NCBI RefSeq assembly: GCF_900187365.1
Contig: NZ_FYDG01000005.1
Coordinates: forward strand, 62,001-126,000
DNA from: Rhodoblastus acidophilus
GTDB lineage: Bacteria; Pseudomonadota; Alphaproteobacteria; Rhizobiales; Beijerinckiaceae
Reading direction: 5' to 3'
Length of the DNA: 64,000 bases
Below, in pieces: positions 1 through 9,419 of this stretch. The notes under the pieces are model-generated. The model was not told the origin of the DNA. It searched no databases and worked only from the letters and a program-made list of their open reading frames with translations. A program made the translations under genes and the position numbers. Each line of letters opens with the position of its first letter. Within the stretch, counting starts at the first letter, position 1.

Positions 1-124
1 AGTCGGAGATCAGCGAGACGTTGACCAGGTTCGGCAGGAACCGGGTGCGGGTCTTGCGATTCGAGTGGCTGACGAGATTGCCGGTCTGGACAGCCTTGCC
101 GGTCAATTCGCAACGGCGGGACAT
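1..124 (-). CDS. rpmB: 50S ribosomal protein L28 (5' part, cut by window edge)
   Basis: L28 is a protein of the large ribosomal subunit. The visible N-terminus reads [15 protein letters not shown] and then [14 protein letters not shown], the classic L28 opening with its TGK and the SHSNRKTRR-like basic stretch. About 41 codons are present and the rest lies beyond base 1. The ATG is at 124 and is preceded on its own strand by an AAGGAA ribosome binding site. It is read in the same direction as the tRNA-Pro gene upstream and divergently from the DUF3108 gene. The family call is firm; the C-terminus cannot be judged. Confidence 0.93.
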   Translation of the reverse strand, partial: MSRRCELTGKAVQTGNLVSHSNRKTRTRFLPNLVNVSLISD

Positions 125-218
125 GGGTGTTCCTTTCAATGTTACTCGCCGGCGCCGGACGCGTGCGACGTCCTGTCCCGGTTTGGTCTTTCGACCGAAA
201 TTCGTGAAAACCGCTTGC

Positions 219-261
219 GCTTTTGTCAAAACAAAAGCGGCGCGGGAAACTTCCCACGCGC
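219..261 (-). terminator. Tandem hairpins with T-tract upstream of rpmB (terminator or attenuator)
   Basis: On the minus strand, a stem of GCGCG(T)GGGAA against TTCCCGCGC (about 240-261) is followed by CGCTTTTGTTTTG. That T-rich run is itself one arm of a second perfect 8-bp hairpin, GCTTTTGT against ACAAAAGC (219-238). The element lies about 195 bases after the tRNA-Pro gene and 95 bases before rpmB. It could end tRNA transcription or attenuate read-through into rpmB. Nothing else gene-like is seen in 125-455, except a small hairpin with a GAAA loop at 185-196 in the presumed rpmB leader. Confidence 0.4.
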
Positions 262-455
262 ACGGTTCAGTGGTGCGCGTTCATAAGGGAGGGGCCGGGA
301 AAGGTCAAGGGCGAAAGCGCGCTGCGCCGTTTTGAATGAGCAGGCCCGGATCGGCGCGAAGGCGGGACGCCGAGACCTGGTCGGCGCCGAGACACGGGAC
401 GAGGCGCTTCGGCGAAAATCGCCGAATGCCGCCGTCAACCATTCTTTTGAGAAAT

Positions 456-531
456 GGTCGGAGTGAGAGGATTCGAACCTCCGACCCCCTCGTCCCGAAC
501 GAGGTGCGCTACCAGGCTGCGCTACACTCCG
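456..531 (-). tRNA. tRNA-Pro (anticodon CGG)
   Basis: The minus strand folds as a complete tRNA. The acceptor stem pairs CGGAGTG with CACTCCG, the D arm is AGCGCAGCCTGGTAGCGC, and the T arm is built on GGAGG-TTCGAAT-CCTCT. The anticodon stem is CCTCG/CGAGG with loop TTCGGGA, which puts CGG at positions 34-36, reading the proline codon CCG. The 3' CCA is encoded (456-458). The tRNA is 76 nucleotides long. Confidence 0.95.
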
Positions 532-740
532 ACATTTGCGACAGCGAGTTGCCGTCGCGCCCTGGAGGCCCTCCCTATAGCGGTGAGTCGCGACGGGAGC
601 AAGAGGGGAAAACCAAATTCCTCGGTCTGAGCTTCAAGAATTTTCAAAGGCCACGCCAACGTCATTATGTTAACTAACATTCCGCGCGAATCATGCCTCT
701 CAAGGCTCTTCAGCCCCGCGCCCGCCAGGATCCGCTTCGC

Positions 741-1547
741 ATGTCTCTTGTCCGCCAGCCTTTTCAGTCGCTCAGTCTCGGCCTTTCCCTGGGCCTGACG
801 CTGTGGGCCGGCGTCGCCCGGGCCGAAAACGTGCATGCGCATTACCGGGTCTCGCTGATCGGGCTGCCGATCGGCGTCGCCGACGCCTCGAGCGTCCTGG
901 ATGACAAGCGTTACCGCGTCGATCTCAACGTCAAGCTGACCGGCGTCGCCAGCCTGGTCTCGAATCTGAAAATGGCGTTGGCCTCGACCGGCCAGTTCGA
1001 GGGCGGCGCGCCCGCGCCGATGACCTACGCCACCACCGCATCCAATTCGCGCGAGACCCGCACGCTGCGCATGGCGCTCGCCTCGGGAACGGTGCGCCAG
1101 GTACAGTACTCTCCCTTCTGGGAAGAGGACAAAACCCCCGATCACGTGCCGCTGACCGACGCGCATCGGCGCGACATTCTCGATCCCCTGTCCGCCTTTC
1201 TCCTGCCGGCGCCCGGCAATCCCGTCGGCCCCGGCGCCTGCCGGTCGCGCGTGCCCGTCTATGACGGCTACACGCGCTTCGATGTGACCCTCTCCTACGT
1301 CGGCGTGAAGGAGATCAAGGAAAAGGGCTATTCCGGCCCGGTCACCGTCTGCAAGGCGCGCTACATCCCCATCGCCGGCCACAAAACCACGGCCAAGGGC
1401 ACGCAATTCATGGCGCAGAACGATCAGATGGACGTCTGGCTGGCGCCTATCGGCCGCGCCCATGTGGCGATCCCCTATCGCGTTTCGCTGATGACTCAGG
1501 TCGGCACGATCGTGGTCGAGGCGTCGGAATTGCGCGTCGGACCCTGA
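741..1547 (+). CDS. DUF3108 domain protein, exported
   Basis: This 268-residue protein belongs to the DUF3108 family of periplasmic or envelope proteins of unknown function. It opens with a signal peptide (MSLVRQPFQSLSLGLSLGLTLWAGVARA, cleavage expected after ARA). The mature chain is beta-rich with the usual DUF3108 course: HYRVSLIGLPIGVA near the start, then a C-terminal half with CKARYIPIAGHK. Two cysteines in that half could pair. I chose the ATG at 741 because it begins the signal peptide; an in-frame ATG at 693 would add 16 hydrophilic residues in front of it. Lying divergently beside rpmB is common in Hyphomicrobiales. The biochemical role is not known. Confidence 0.8.
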   Translation: MSLVRQPFQSLSLGLSLGLTLWAGVARAENVHAHYRVSLIGLPIGVADASSVLDDKRYRVDLNVKLTGVASLVSNLKMALASTGQFEGGAPAPMTYATTASNSRETRTLRMALASGTVRQVQYSPFWEEDKTPDHVPLTDAHRRDILDPLSAFLLPAPGNPVGPGACRSRVPVYDGYTRFDVTLSYVGVKEIKEKGYSGPVTVCKARYIPIAGHKTTAKGTQFMAQNDQMDVWLAPIGRAHVAIPYRVSLMTQVGTIVVEASELRVGP

Positions 1548-1776
1548 TTCTTTTCGCCAAAAGATTGACAGCACAGGCATTTGGAGTCCGACCGCCCGCG
1601 GCGCGACTCGCGGCGCAAGCGCGCCGTCGATTCAACATCTAGTTATGATGAGACGCAGCGACGCCTAGATGTCGGGAGAACAAAACCCGACTCAGGGGCA
1701 GTCAGCGATTCGACCGTGATTCGTTCGCCCTAGGTTCAACTTGCGCGTTGAAGATCGTCCCAGATTGGGGCGCCCC

Positions 1777-1864
1777 AAAAAGAAAAGGGACCGCCCGGGC
1801 GGAGCGGTCCAAGTCAGGGAGGAAACGCCCATGAAAGTGGGCATCTGCGACGTGAAGTCACGTC
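1777..1864 (-). ncRNA. Probable structured small RNA with anti-SD motif (CCUCCC)
   Basis: On the minus strand, about 88 bases carry three consecutive hairpins: GACGTG/CACGTC (1849-1864), GCCCA/TGGGC (1827-1842), and a strong GGACCGC/GCGGTCC stem (1788-1810) followed by CTTTTCTTTTT, which is a textbook intrinsic terminator. The single-stranded linker between hairpins 2 and 3 reads UUUCCUCCCU (1816-1825), complementary to Shine-Dalgarno sequences. A CTATAA -10 element sits at 1869-1874, placing the start near 1862-1864. The layout resembles the alphaproteobacterial trans-acting sRNAs with CCUCC-type motifs (alpha-r14/r15 and 'cuckoo' types). Assignment to a named family is not possible by eye. 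Confidence 0.5.
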
Positions 1865-1868
1865 AGCG

Positions 1869-1874
1869 TTATAG
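1869..1874 (-). promoter_or_regulatory. -10 box (CTATAA) of the putative sRNA
   Basis: CTATAA on the minus strand, 5 to 7 bases before the first hairpin of the RNA. No good -35 hexamer is present at 16-18 bp. A perfect AAACCG/CGGTTT inverted repeat at about 1883-1897 occupies that position and could be an activator or repressor site. Confidence 0.35.
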
Positions 1875-2126
1875 CCGCGCCCAAACCGTCGCGGTTTGAT
1901 CCATCGCAAGCCAAGGCGCGGGAGGGGTGGCGCGAATTGTCGCAGATGCGCGCGGCGCGCACCATATTCGAAGCACGTTCAACGCCAGCGGGCGCCTCTT
2001 GCATTCCTTTCGGCTTGGGTTCATCCAAACAGCAATGGCATTTTGCTTTCCCTACTGGCGCCGCGCGGCCTTCTCGCCCCGACCGCCTCACCGCCCACCC
2101 GCTTCCGGTTCGTTTACGGAGGCGCG

Positions 2127-5100
2127 ATGGTGAACCGCCTGTCCGAAAACGTCTCGGCGATCCTCGGCCCCACCAACACCGGCAAGACCCATTTCGCCAT
2201 CGAGCGTATGTTGAGCCACAAGGCGGGCATGATCGGACTGCCGCTGCGCCTTCTGGCGCGCGAGGTCTATAATCGTGTGGTGGCGAAGGCGGGGCCGGAG
2301 GCGGTCGCCCTGATCACCGGCGAGGAGAAGATCAAGCCGCGCGGCGCGCGCTATTGGGTCTCGACCGTCGAGGCCATGCCGCGCGACCTGAGCCTGCCTT
2401 TTGTCGCCATCGACGAAATTCAGCTCGCCGCTTCGTTCGATCGGGGCCATGTCTTCACCGACCGCCTGCTGCATCGGCGCGGCAGCGAGGAGACCCTGCT
2501 GATCGGCGCGGGCACGATGCAGGAGGTGCTGGAGAAACTGCTGCCCGGCGTTCGCATCCAATCGCGGCCGCGCTTTTCGCAACTGCTGTTCGCCGGCGAC
2601 CGGAAAATCGCGCGGCTGCCGCGCCGCAGCGCCATCGTCACGTTTCGCGCCGAGGATGTTTACGCCATCGCCGAATGGCTGCGGCGCATGAAGGGCGGCG
2701 CGGCCGTGGTGCTGGGCGCGCTCAGCCCGCGCACCCGCAACGCCCAGATCGAGCTCTACCAGAATGGCGAGGTCGATTATATCGTCGCCACCGACGCCAT
2801 CGGCATGGGGCTGAACCTTGATGTCGATCACGTCGCCTTCGCCTCGGACCGGAAATTCGACGGCTATCAGTTCCGCCGACTCACCCCGGCCGAATTCGGC
2901 CAGATCGCCGGGCGCGCCGGGCGCCACACCCGCGACGGCTCGTTCGGGTCCACGGGGCGATGCCCGCCGCTCGACGAGGAACTGGCGGGCATGATCGAGG
3001 CCCATGCTTTCGACCCCGTCACATTGTTGCAATGGCGCAACGCTGCGCTGGATTTTTCGTCGCTCGAATCGCTTGTGGCCTCGCTCGACCAGACTCCCGA
3101 CCATCCCGGCCTCACCCGAGCGCCGATGGCGGAGGACCAGATCGCGCTGGAGGCGGCGATGCGAGATGCGACAGTTCGTCGCCATGCCAAGACGCGCGCC
3201 GACATCGAAAGGCTTTGGGAAGTCTGCCAGATCCCTGATTATCGTAAGACCTCGCCGGCCGCGCACGCCGATTTGTGTCTCAGCGTTTTCGCCTATGTCG
3301 TACGCGCCGGGCGGATTCCCGACGACTGGATCGCCCGGCAAATTTCATCGGCCGACCGCGTGGATGGCGACATTGACGCGCTTTCAGCTAGAATAAGCAT
3401 TGTCCGAACCTGCGCGTTCATCGCCAACCGAAATGACTGGTTAAACGATCCAGAGCATTGGCAGGGCGTCGCGCGTCAGGTAGAGGACAATCTGTCCGAC
3501 GCTTTGCATGCGCGCCTGACCCAAAGATTTGTCGATCGGCGCGCCAGCGTCCTGATGCGCCGCCTGAGAGAGAACACAATGATGGAAGCCGAAATCACCG
3601 CGACGGGTCAGGTCATGGTCGAGGGCCATCATGTCGGCTCTCTCCTTGGATTCTGTTTCACGCCAGACCCCGCAGCCGGCGGCGAGCAGGCCAAGACGCT
3701 CACCGCCGCCGCGCAAAAGGCGCTGGCGGCCGAGATCGAGGCGCGCGCCCGCCGCGTCCACGAGGCCGTGGACGACGCGTTCGTGCTGGCCAATGACGGC
3801 CTGATCCGCTGGCTGGGCGAGCCGGTCGGCCGCATCGGCGGCGGCGACCACCTGCTCAAGCCGCGCGTCAAACTCATCGCCGACGAATTGTTGAGCGGAG
3901 CGCAGCTGGAGCAGGTCCAGGCCCGCCTCGACCTCTGGCTGGCGCAGCATGTGAAAAAATTGCTGGGGCCGCTGGAAGACCTCGAAATCGGCGACGGCCT
4001 CGAAGGGGTCGCGCGCGGCATCGCCTTCCAGATCGGCGAGGCCCTGGGCGTGCTGGAACGCTCCCGCGTCGCTGAGGAAATGAAGACGATCTCGCAGGAG
4101 GCCCGGGCCGCCCTGCGCAAGTTCGGCGTGCGCTTCGGCGCTTATCATCTTTACCTGCCGGCCCTGCTGAAGCCGGCCCCGCGCGCGCTGGCCGCGCAGC
4201 TCTGGGCGCTGCAGCACGGCGGTCTCGAAACCGTGAGGGGCATTGACGAGGTCGCCCATCTCGCCGCCTCCGGCCGCACCTCCTTCGCCGCCGACGCGCA
4301 GATCAATCGCGGTCTCTATCGCGCCGCCGGCTTCCGCGTCTGCGGCGAGCGCGCCGTGCGCGTCGATATTCTGGAGCGGCTCGCCGACCTGATTCGCCCG
4401 GCCATCGCCTATCGGCCCGGCGTCACGCCGGGCGACGCGCCCGCCGGCGCGGCCGACGGCGACGGTTTCGTCGTCACCGTGGCGATGACTTCGCTGGCCG
4501 GCTGTTCCGGCGAAGCTTTCTCCGGCATCCTGAAATCGCTCGGCTACGCCAGCGAACAGCGCCCGGGACCGGCCATCACCGTGCCGCTGCTGCCCAAGGC
4601 CAGCACCGAGCCGGTCAAGGTTTCCGCTCCGGAGACCGAGACGCAAGCCGTTACGGCCGAGGCCGGCGCGACCGAAACCGAAGCGACCGAGGACGCGCAG
4701 GGGGCCGAACCCGCCAGCGCGCCGGAGGTCGCCGCCGAAAGCGAAATTCCCGCCGAAACCGCCTCGACCGAAACCGAAGCGGCGCCCGAGGCTCCGGCCC
4801 CGGAAGCGGAAGGCGAGCCCGCCGCGACCACGGAAACCGCGGCGCCTGAAACCGCCGCCGAGAGCGAAACGCCCGCCGACGAAGCCGCGGCCGAGCCGGA
4901 AACGCCGGCCGAGCCGACGCTGACCGAGGTGTGGAGACCGCACCGTCCCCACCATCACGGCCGGCGCCCTGCTGGCGGCGAACAGCGTCGTCACGGCGGC
5001 CCGCGTCGCGGTCCCGGCGGCCCGCGCCCCGAATCAGCGGGCGGCGAAGCGCCGGCCGAAGGCGGCGCGCCGCGCCGCGACCGCCCCGAGGGCGGCAAGC

Positions 5101-5288
5101 CGCGCTTTGAAGGCAAGCGCCGATTCGAAGGCAAGTTCGACGGCAAGCGACGCGACGAATCCAAGCCCGGCGACCGTCCGCATCAGGCCGAAAAGCGCCC
5201 GCCGCGCGAGAAAAAGGCCGATCCGGATTCGCCCTTCGCCAAGCTCGCGGCGCTCAAGGCGGAACTCGAGGCCAAGGGCAACAAATAG
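2127..5288 (+). CDS. SUV3-like superfamily 2 RNA/DNA helicase with disordered C-terminal tail
   Basis: A 1053-residue ATP-dependent helicase of the Suv3/DExH group. Walker A is GPTNTGKT at residues 14-21, motif II is DEIQ at 96-99 (the SUV3 variant of DEAD), and motif VI is QIAGRAGRHTRDG. The helicase core spans roughly residues 1-350, followed by a large alpha-helical region. From about residue 840 the chain becomes an Ala/Glu/Thr-rich acidic stretch and then an Arg/Gly/Lys-rich basic stretch, ending in DSPFAKLAALKAEL. The ATG at 2127 is preceded by CGGAGG; a longer open frame upstream lacks family features. Mitochondrial Suv3 works with RNA decay, and the bacterial relatives are presumed to act on RNA, but the substrate is unknown. 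Confidence 0.85.
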   Translation: MVNRLSENVSAILGPTNTGKTHFAIERMLSHKAGMIGLPLRLLAREVYNRVVAKAGPEAVALITGEEKIKPRGARYWVSTVEAMPRDLSLPFVAIDEIQLAASFDRGHVFTDRLLHRRGSEETLLIGAGTMQEVLEKLLPGVRIQSRPRFSQLLFAGDRKIARLPRRSAIVTFRAEDVYAIAEWLRRMKGGAAVVLGALSPRTRNAQIELYQNGEVDYIVATDAIGMGLNLDVDHVAFASDRKFDGYQFRRLTPAEFGQIAGRAGRHTRDGSFGSTGRCPPLDEELAGMIEAHAFDPVTLLQWRNAALDFSSLESLVASLDQTPDHPGLTRAPMAEDQIALEAAMRDATVRRHAKTRADIERLWEVCQIPDYRKTSPAAHADLCLSVFAYVVRAGRIPDDWIARQISSADRVDGDIDALSARISIVRTCAFIANRNDWLNDPEHWQGVARQVEDNLSDALHARLTQRFVDRRASVLMRRLRENTMMEAEITATGQVMVEGHHVGSLLGFCFTPDPAAGGEQAKTLTAAAQKALAAEIEARARRVHEAVDDAFVLANDGLIRWLGEPVGRIGGGDHLLKPRVKLIADELLSGAQLEQVQARLDLWLAQHVKKLLGPLEDLEIGDGLEGVARGIAFQIGEALGVLERSRVAEEMKTISQEARAALRKFGVRFGAYHLYLPALLKPAPRALAAQLWALQHGGLETVRGIDEVAHLAASGRTSFAADAQINRGLYRAAGFRVCGERAVRVDILERLADLIRPAIAYRPGVTPGDAPAGAADGDGFVVTVAMTSLAGCSGEAFSGILKSLGYASEQRPGPAITVPLLPKASTEPVKVSAPETETQAVTAEAGATETEATEDAQGAEPASAPEVAAESEIPAETASTETEAAPEAPAPEAEGEPAATTETAAPETAAESETPADEAAAEPETPAEPTLTEVWRPHRPHHHGRRPAGGEQRRHGGPRRGPGGPRPESAGGEAPAEGGAPRRDRPEGGKPRFEGKRRFEGKFDGKRRDESKPGDRPHQAEKRPPREKKADPDSPFAKLAALKAELEAKGNK

Positions 5289-5451
5289 CCCGCCCGGCCT
5301 CGGCCGGTCTCGACTCATCCGACGGGACAAACACCGGGGCGTCGTGGCGAAATGTCGCGGCGCCTTCACGATTCTGTAACGATCGTTCGTCATCCCACGA
5401 CAAGGGGATCTCCCCACACCGATTCGCATCCGTTCAGACGGTGGTCCGAGC

Positions 5452-7191
5452 ATGATTTCTCGCTTCGTCGCCTTTTCGTCGCTCGGACGGCGGGCCTTGC
5501 CCAATCAATGGGATTTCATTTCCTTGGCGCTGGTGATCGCCGTCTTCATCGGCGTCGCCAAGGGCTCGGCGGGCATGACCGCGCCGCTGACCGCGCCGGT
5601 GACCGCCGACCTGTCGCTCGACTATTCCAACCTGCCCTATTACGCCCTGCGCACGACGCTGCGGATGTCCGCGGCCATGGCGGCCTCGCTGGTCTTCACC
5701 TTTGTTTACGCGACCATCGCCGCCAAAAGCCGCCGCGCCGAAATGGTGCTGATTCCGCTGCTCGACGTGCTGCAGTCCGTGCCGATCCTCGGCTTTCTTT
5801 CCTTCACCGTCACGTTCTTCCTCGGCCTGTTCCCCGGCTCGACGCTCGGGGCCGAGCTGGCGGCGATCTTCGCCATTTTCACCAGCCAGGCCTGGAACAT
5901 GGCGTTTTCCTTCTACCAGTCGCTGCGCACCGTGCCGCGCGACCTGGAGGAGGTGGCTGTCGGCTATCATTTCTCGCCATGGCAGAAATTCTGGCAGCTC
6001 GAAGCCCCCTTCGCCATGCCCTCGCTGATCTGGAACATGATGATGTCCATGTCCGGCGGCTGGTTTTTCGTGGTGGCGTCGGAAGCCATTTCGGTGGGCG
6101 ACACCACGATCAAACTGCCGGGCATCGGCTCCTATCTGGCGCTGGCCATCGACGCCAAGCGCATCGACGCCGTGCTCGCCGCCGTGCTGGCGGTCATTCT
6201 GGTCATCCTCGCCTATGACCAGTTCCTGTTCCGCCCGATCGTCGCCTTCGCCGCGAAATTCCGGGTCGAATTGTCGGCGGGACAGGTGCAGGAGGAAAGC
6301 TGGGTGCGCCAGCTGTTCCTGCGCACACGCTTCCTGCGGGCGCTGGTGACCGTCCCCGCGCGCATGCTCGACCGGATCGCCCTGATGCGGCTGGAGCCGC
6401 CGCGCGGGCGCGCCACTCGCATGCGCTGGCCCGACCATTTGGTGTCGCGGCTGTTCGACGCCGTCTGGTTCGTCGTCATAGCGGCCCTGCTCGGCTACTC
6501 GCTGTATCAGGTCTATGGCTTTGTCTCGGAAAAGCTCGCGCTCGCCGACCTGCGCGAGACCGTGGTCTTGACGCTCTACACGATGATTCGGGTGTTCGTG
6601 CTGATCGTGCTCGCCAGTCTGTTCTGGGTTCCCGTGAGCATTTACATCGGCCTGCGCCCGCGTCTCGCCGAAAAAATCCAGCCGCTGGCGCAGTTTCTTG
6701 CGGCCTTCCCGGCCAATGTCGTGTTCCCCATCGCGGTCGTGCTGGTGGTGAAATTCTCGCTCAATCCGGACATCTGGCTGTCCGGCCTGATCGTGTTCGG
6801 CACGCAATGGTACATCGTGTTCAACGTCATCGGCGGCGCCATGGCGTTCCCGAACGACCTGCGCGAAGCCGTGGTCAATTACGGCATCAAGGGCAAATAT
6901 TGGTGGAAGGACGTGATCCTGCCCGGCGTGTTTCCCTATTACGTCACCGGGGCGCTCACCGCCTCGGGCGGGTCGTGGAACGCGGCCATCGTCGCCGAAT
7001 ATGTCAAATGGGGCGACGACAAGGTCGCAGCCCATGGCATCGGCGCCTATATCGCCCAGGCGACGGAAGCCGGCGATTATTCAAAAATCGTGCTCGGCGT
7101 CGCCGTCATGTCGATTTTCGTTATCCTGTTCAACCGCCTGCTGTGGCGGCCTTTGTTCGCGCTTGGCGAACGCAAGCTGCGCATCAATTGA
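5452..7191 (+). CDS. ABC importer permease, two fused transmembrane domains (NitT/TauT type)
   Basis: A 579-residue inner-membrane protein containing two BPD_transp_1 (SsuC/TauC-like) modules in one chain. The first is about residues 30-265 and the second about 330-575. Each carries the cytoplasmic EAA-type loop ([24 protein letters not shown] in module 1, [19 protein letters not shown] in module 2). The fusion replaces the usual homodimer of single permeases. The ATPase gene follows after 10 bases, so the two are one operon. No periplasmic binding protein gene is found nearby. Substrates in this family include nitrate, sulfonates and bicarbonate; which applies here cannot be read from the sequence. 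Confidence 0.85.
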   Translation: MISRFVAFSSLGRRALPNQWDFISLALVIAVFIGVAKGSAGMTAPLTAPVTADLSLDYSNLPYYALRTTLRMSAAMAASLVFTFVYATIAAKSRRAEMVLIPLLDVLQSVPILGFLSFTVTFFLGLFPGSTLGAELAAIFAIFTSQAWNMAFSFYQSLRTVPRDLEEVAVGYHFSPWQKFWQLEAPFAMPSLIWNMMMSMSGGWFFVVASEAISVGDTTIKLPGIGSYLALAIDAKRIDAVLAAVLAVILVILAYDQFLFRPIVAFAAKFRVELSAGQVQEESWVRQLFLRTRFLRALVTVPARMLDRIALMRLEPPRGRATRMRWPDHLVSRLFDAVWFVVIAALLGYSLYQVYGFVSEKLALADLRETVVLTLYTMIRVFVLIVLASLFWVPVSIYIGLRPRLAEKIQPLAQFLAAFPANVVFPIAVVLVVKFSLNPDIWLSGLIVFGTQWYIVFNVIGGAMAFPNDLREAVVNYGIKGKYWWKDVILPGVFPYYVTGALTASGGSWNAAIVAEYVKWGDDKVAAHGIGAYIAQATEAGDYSKIVLGVAVMSIFVILFNRLLWRPLFALGERKLRIN

Positions 7192-7201
7192 GGAGTTCGC
7201 C

Positions 7202-8512
7202 ATGCTCGACCGTCCCGAAGGCGCCCTGCTCGAACTCAAGAACGTCAGCCAGACCTACACCAAAGGGTCGGGCGAGCGCGATTCGCTGGTGCTCGACAAT
7301 GTCTCGCTGACGCTGAAATCGGGCGAGATCGTCGGCCTGCTGGGCCGGTCGGGCTGCGGCAAGTCCACGCTGCTGCGCATCGTCGCCGGGCTGGTGACGC
7401 CCTCCAAGGGCGACGTTTCCTATCTCGGCGCGCCGATCGCCGGCCCGGTCCAGGGCGTCGCCATGGTGTTCCAGAGCTTCGCTTTGTTCCCGTGGCTGTC
7501 GGTGCTCGACAATGTGGAGATCGGCCTGCGCACCAAGGGCGTTCCGGCCGAGGAGGCGCGCCGCCGGGCGCTGGCCGCCATCGACACGATCGGCCTCGAC
7601 GGTTTCGAATCGGCCTTCCCGAAGGAGCTTTCCGGCGGCATGCGCCAGCGCGTCGGTTTTGCGCGCGGCTTGGTGGTGGAGCCCAATATTCTGCTGATGG
7701 ACGAGCCGTTTTCCGCGCTCGACGTGCTGACCGCCGAGACGCTGCGCACCGACCTGCTCGACCTCTGGGTCGAGGGACGCATGCCCACCCGCAGCATCCT
7801 GATGGTCACCCACAATATCGAGGAAGCCGTGCTGATGTGCGACCGCATCGTGGTGCTGTCGTCCAATCCCGGCCGCATCGCCGCCGAAATCAAGGTGGAC
7901 CTGCCGCATCCGCGCAACCGGCTCGACCCGGAATTCCGCCAATTGGTGGACAAGATCTACGCCCTGATGACCAAGCGCGCCGCCCCCGAGCGCGACGGCG
8001 TCTTCCCCGGCCTGGGCCTGGGCATGTCGCTGCCGCATGTCTCCACCAATTCGCTCGCCGGCATGATCGAGGAAGTCGCGGCCCCGCCGTATAATGGCAA
8101 GGCCGACCTGCCGGCGCTGGCCGACAGCCTGAACATGGAGATCGACGACCTGTTCCCGGTGGCCGAAACCCTGCAATTGCTGCGGTTCGCCGAAGTGGTC
8201 GAGGGCGACATCAAGCTCACGCTCGCCGGCCTGAAATTCTCCGACGCCGACGTGGACGCGCGCAAGAAAATGTTCAGCGACCACCTGCTCGCCTATGTGC
8301 CGCTGGCCGCGCGCATCCGCCGCGTGCTCGACGAACGCCCGTCGCACATCGCGCCGGCCACCCGCTTCCAGAGCGAGCTGGAGGACTATATGTCGGAGGA
8401 GCGAGCCGGCGACACGCTCAAGGGCGTGATCACCTGGGGCCGCTATGGCGAGCTGTTCGCCTTCGACGAGGGTTCGCAGATGTTCAGTCTGGAGAATCCG
8501 GGCGGCGAGTGA
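7202..8512 (+). CDS. ABC importer ATPase with AAA-associated C-terminal domain
   Basis: A 436-residue nucleotide-binding subunit of the NitT/TauT (SsuB/TauB) group. Walker A is GRSGCGKST near residue 47, the signature is LSGGMRQR, and Walker B is [12 protein letters not shown]. After the ATPase core (about residues 1-260) there is an extra region of about 170 residues ([24 protein letters not shown]...) matching the AAA-associated C-terminal domain seen on some importers of this class, probably regulatory. The ATG at 7202 has the site GAGGAG just upstream, and the gene lies 10 bases after the permease. Its 3' end overlaps the convergent hydrolase gene by 29 bases. Confidence 0.87.
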   Translation: MLDRPEGALLELKNVSQTYTKGSGERDSLVLDNVSLTLKSGEIVGLLGRSGCGKSTLLRIVAGLVTPSKGDVSYLGAPIAGPVQGVAMVFQSFALFPWLSVLDNVEIGLRTKGVPAEEARRRALAAIDTIGLDGFESAFPKELSGGMRQRVGFARGLVVEPNILLMDEPFSALDVLTAETLRTDLLDLWVEGRMPTRSILMVTHNIEEAVLMCDRIVVLSSNPGRIAAEIKVDLPHPRNRLDPEFRQLVDKIYALMTKRAAPERDGVFPGLGLGMSLPHVSTNSLAGMIEEVAAPPYNGKADLPALADSLNMEIDDLFPVAETLQLLRFAEVVEGDIKLTLAGLKFSDADVDARKKMFSDHLLAYVPLAARIRRVLDERPSHIAPATRFQSELEDYMSEERAGDTLKGVITWGRYGELFAFDEGSQMFSLENPGGE

Positions 8513-9419
8513 CCGCCGCTTTTCCGGCCAGAAACGCCTGAACCGGCGCGAGCGAGCCCGCCGGGTCCTCCTCGAACGGCACATGGCCGAGATTGGGCAG
8601 GCGCACCAGCGTCGCGTTGGGCAGGTCGCGCAGATAATCGTCGGCGTTGCGAATCGGGATCATCGCGTCCTTCTCGCCCCACAGCAGCAGCGTCGGAATT
8701 TTGATTCGCGCCAGCGTCGGGGCCGGGTCGTGCAGCCGCACCTGCTCCATCCGCTCCAGAATCGCCTCGCGCACGCCGGGCGCCAGCATGAGATCGTGAT
8801 AGCGCGTCAGCGTCGCCTCGCTCAGCGCATCGGGGCGCGCGTAAGCCGCAACCAAAGTCTCGCGCAGCAGCGGCTTGGGCGTGACATAGGGCAGCGCCCG
8901 CATCGCCAGCGGCGTTTCCGGCGCCTTTTCATAGGGAAACTCCGGGCTGGCGAAGCCGTCCGGCGAGATCAACACCATCCGCGTCACCCGCTCTGGATGT
9001 TGCGCGGAAAAATTCCAGGCGATGCGCCCGCCCAGCGAATTGCCGATCAGCGCGGCGCGGGAAACGCCGAGCTGGTCCATCAGATCGACCAGAATTTTGA
9101 TTTCGCGCGCGTCGGAATAATCGCCGGTCGGATCGGGGCCGGTCAGGCCGAATCCCGGCAGGTCGAAGCGGATGACGCGATAGCGCGCCGACAGCGCCTG
9201 CGCCCAGGGCTCCCAGGTGTCGAGGCTCGACCCGAACCCATGCAGCAGGATGAGCGCGGGGGCGTTGCGCGGCCCGGTGTCGCGCAGCCGCAGCCGCACG
9301 CCGTCGACCGCGAGATATTGGCCGGGATAGGCCGCCTCCAGTTCGGCGCGCGGCTTGTCCGGCGAATACAGCAGCAGCGTGGCGGCGACGCCGGCGACGG
9401 CGAGAAGCGGCGCGATCAT
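8484..9419 (-). CDS. Alpha/beta hydrolase, N-terminally membrane-anchored or secreted
   Basis: An alpha/beta-hydrolase-fold protein of 311 residues. It has the oxyanion region HGFGSS, the nucleophile elbow GNSLGG (Ser), an acidic residue in [11 protein letters not shown] and the catalytic His in [11 protein letters not shown] short hydrophobic N-terminus ([18 protein letters not shown]) acts as signal or anchor. I placed the start at the ATG at 9419, which begins this segment; an in-frame start at 9455 would add 12 residues. Substrate unknown: esterases, haloperoxidase-like enzymes and lactonases share this outline. The last 29 bases overlap the 3' end of the ABC ATPase gene, tail to tail. 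Confidence 0.8.
   Translation of the reverse strand: MIAPLLAVAGVAATLLLYSPDKPRAELEAAYPGQYLAVDGVRLRLRDTGPRNAPALILLHGFGSSLDTWEPWAQALSARYRVIRFDLPGFGLTGPDPTGDYSDAREIKILVDLMDQLGVSRAALIGNSLGGRIAWNFSAQHPERVTRMVLISPDGFASPEFPYEKAPETPLAMRALPYVTPKPLLRETLVAAYARPDALSEATLTRYHDLMLAPGVREAILERMEQVRLHDPAPTLARIKIPTLLLWGEKDAMIPIRNADDYLRDLPNATLVRLPNLGHVPFEEDPAGSLAPVQAFLAGKAAVTRRPDSPD

Noticed and set aside
1635-1672. Inverted repeat ACATCTAG...CTAGATGT after the DUF3108 gene
   Set aside because: Eight-base arms with a 22-base gap and no T-run. It may be an operator or chance; not enough to call.
1831-1899. 22-residue plus-strand frame (MKVGICDVKSRQRYSRAQ...) with GGGAGG in front
   Set aside because: It lies inside the hairpins of the proposed minus-strand small RNA. 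The terminator polarity and -10 box favour the RNA, and the SD-like GGGAGG is the complement of its anti-SD motif.
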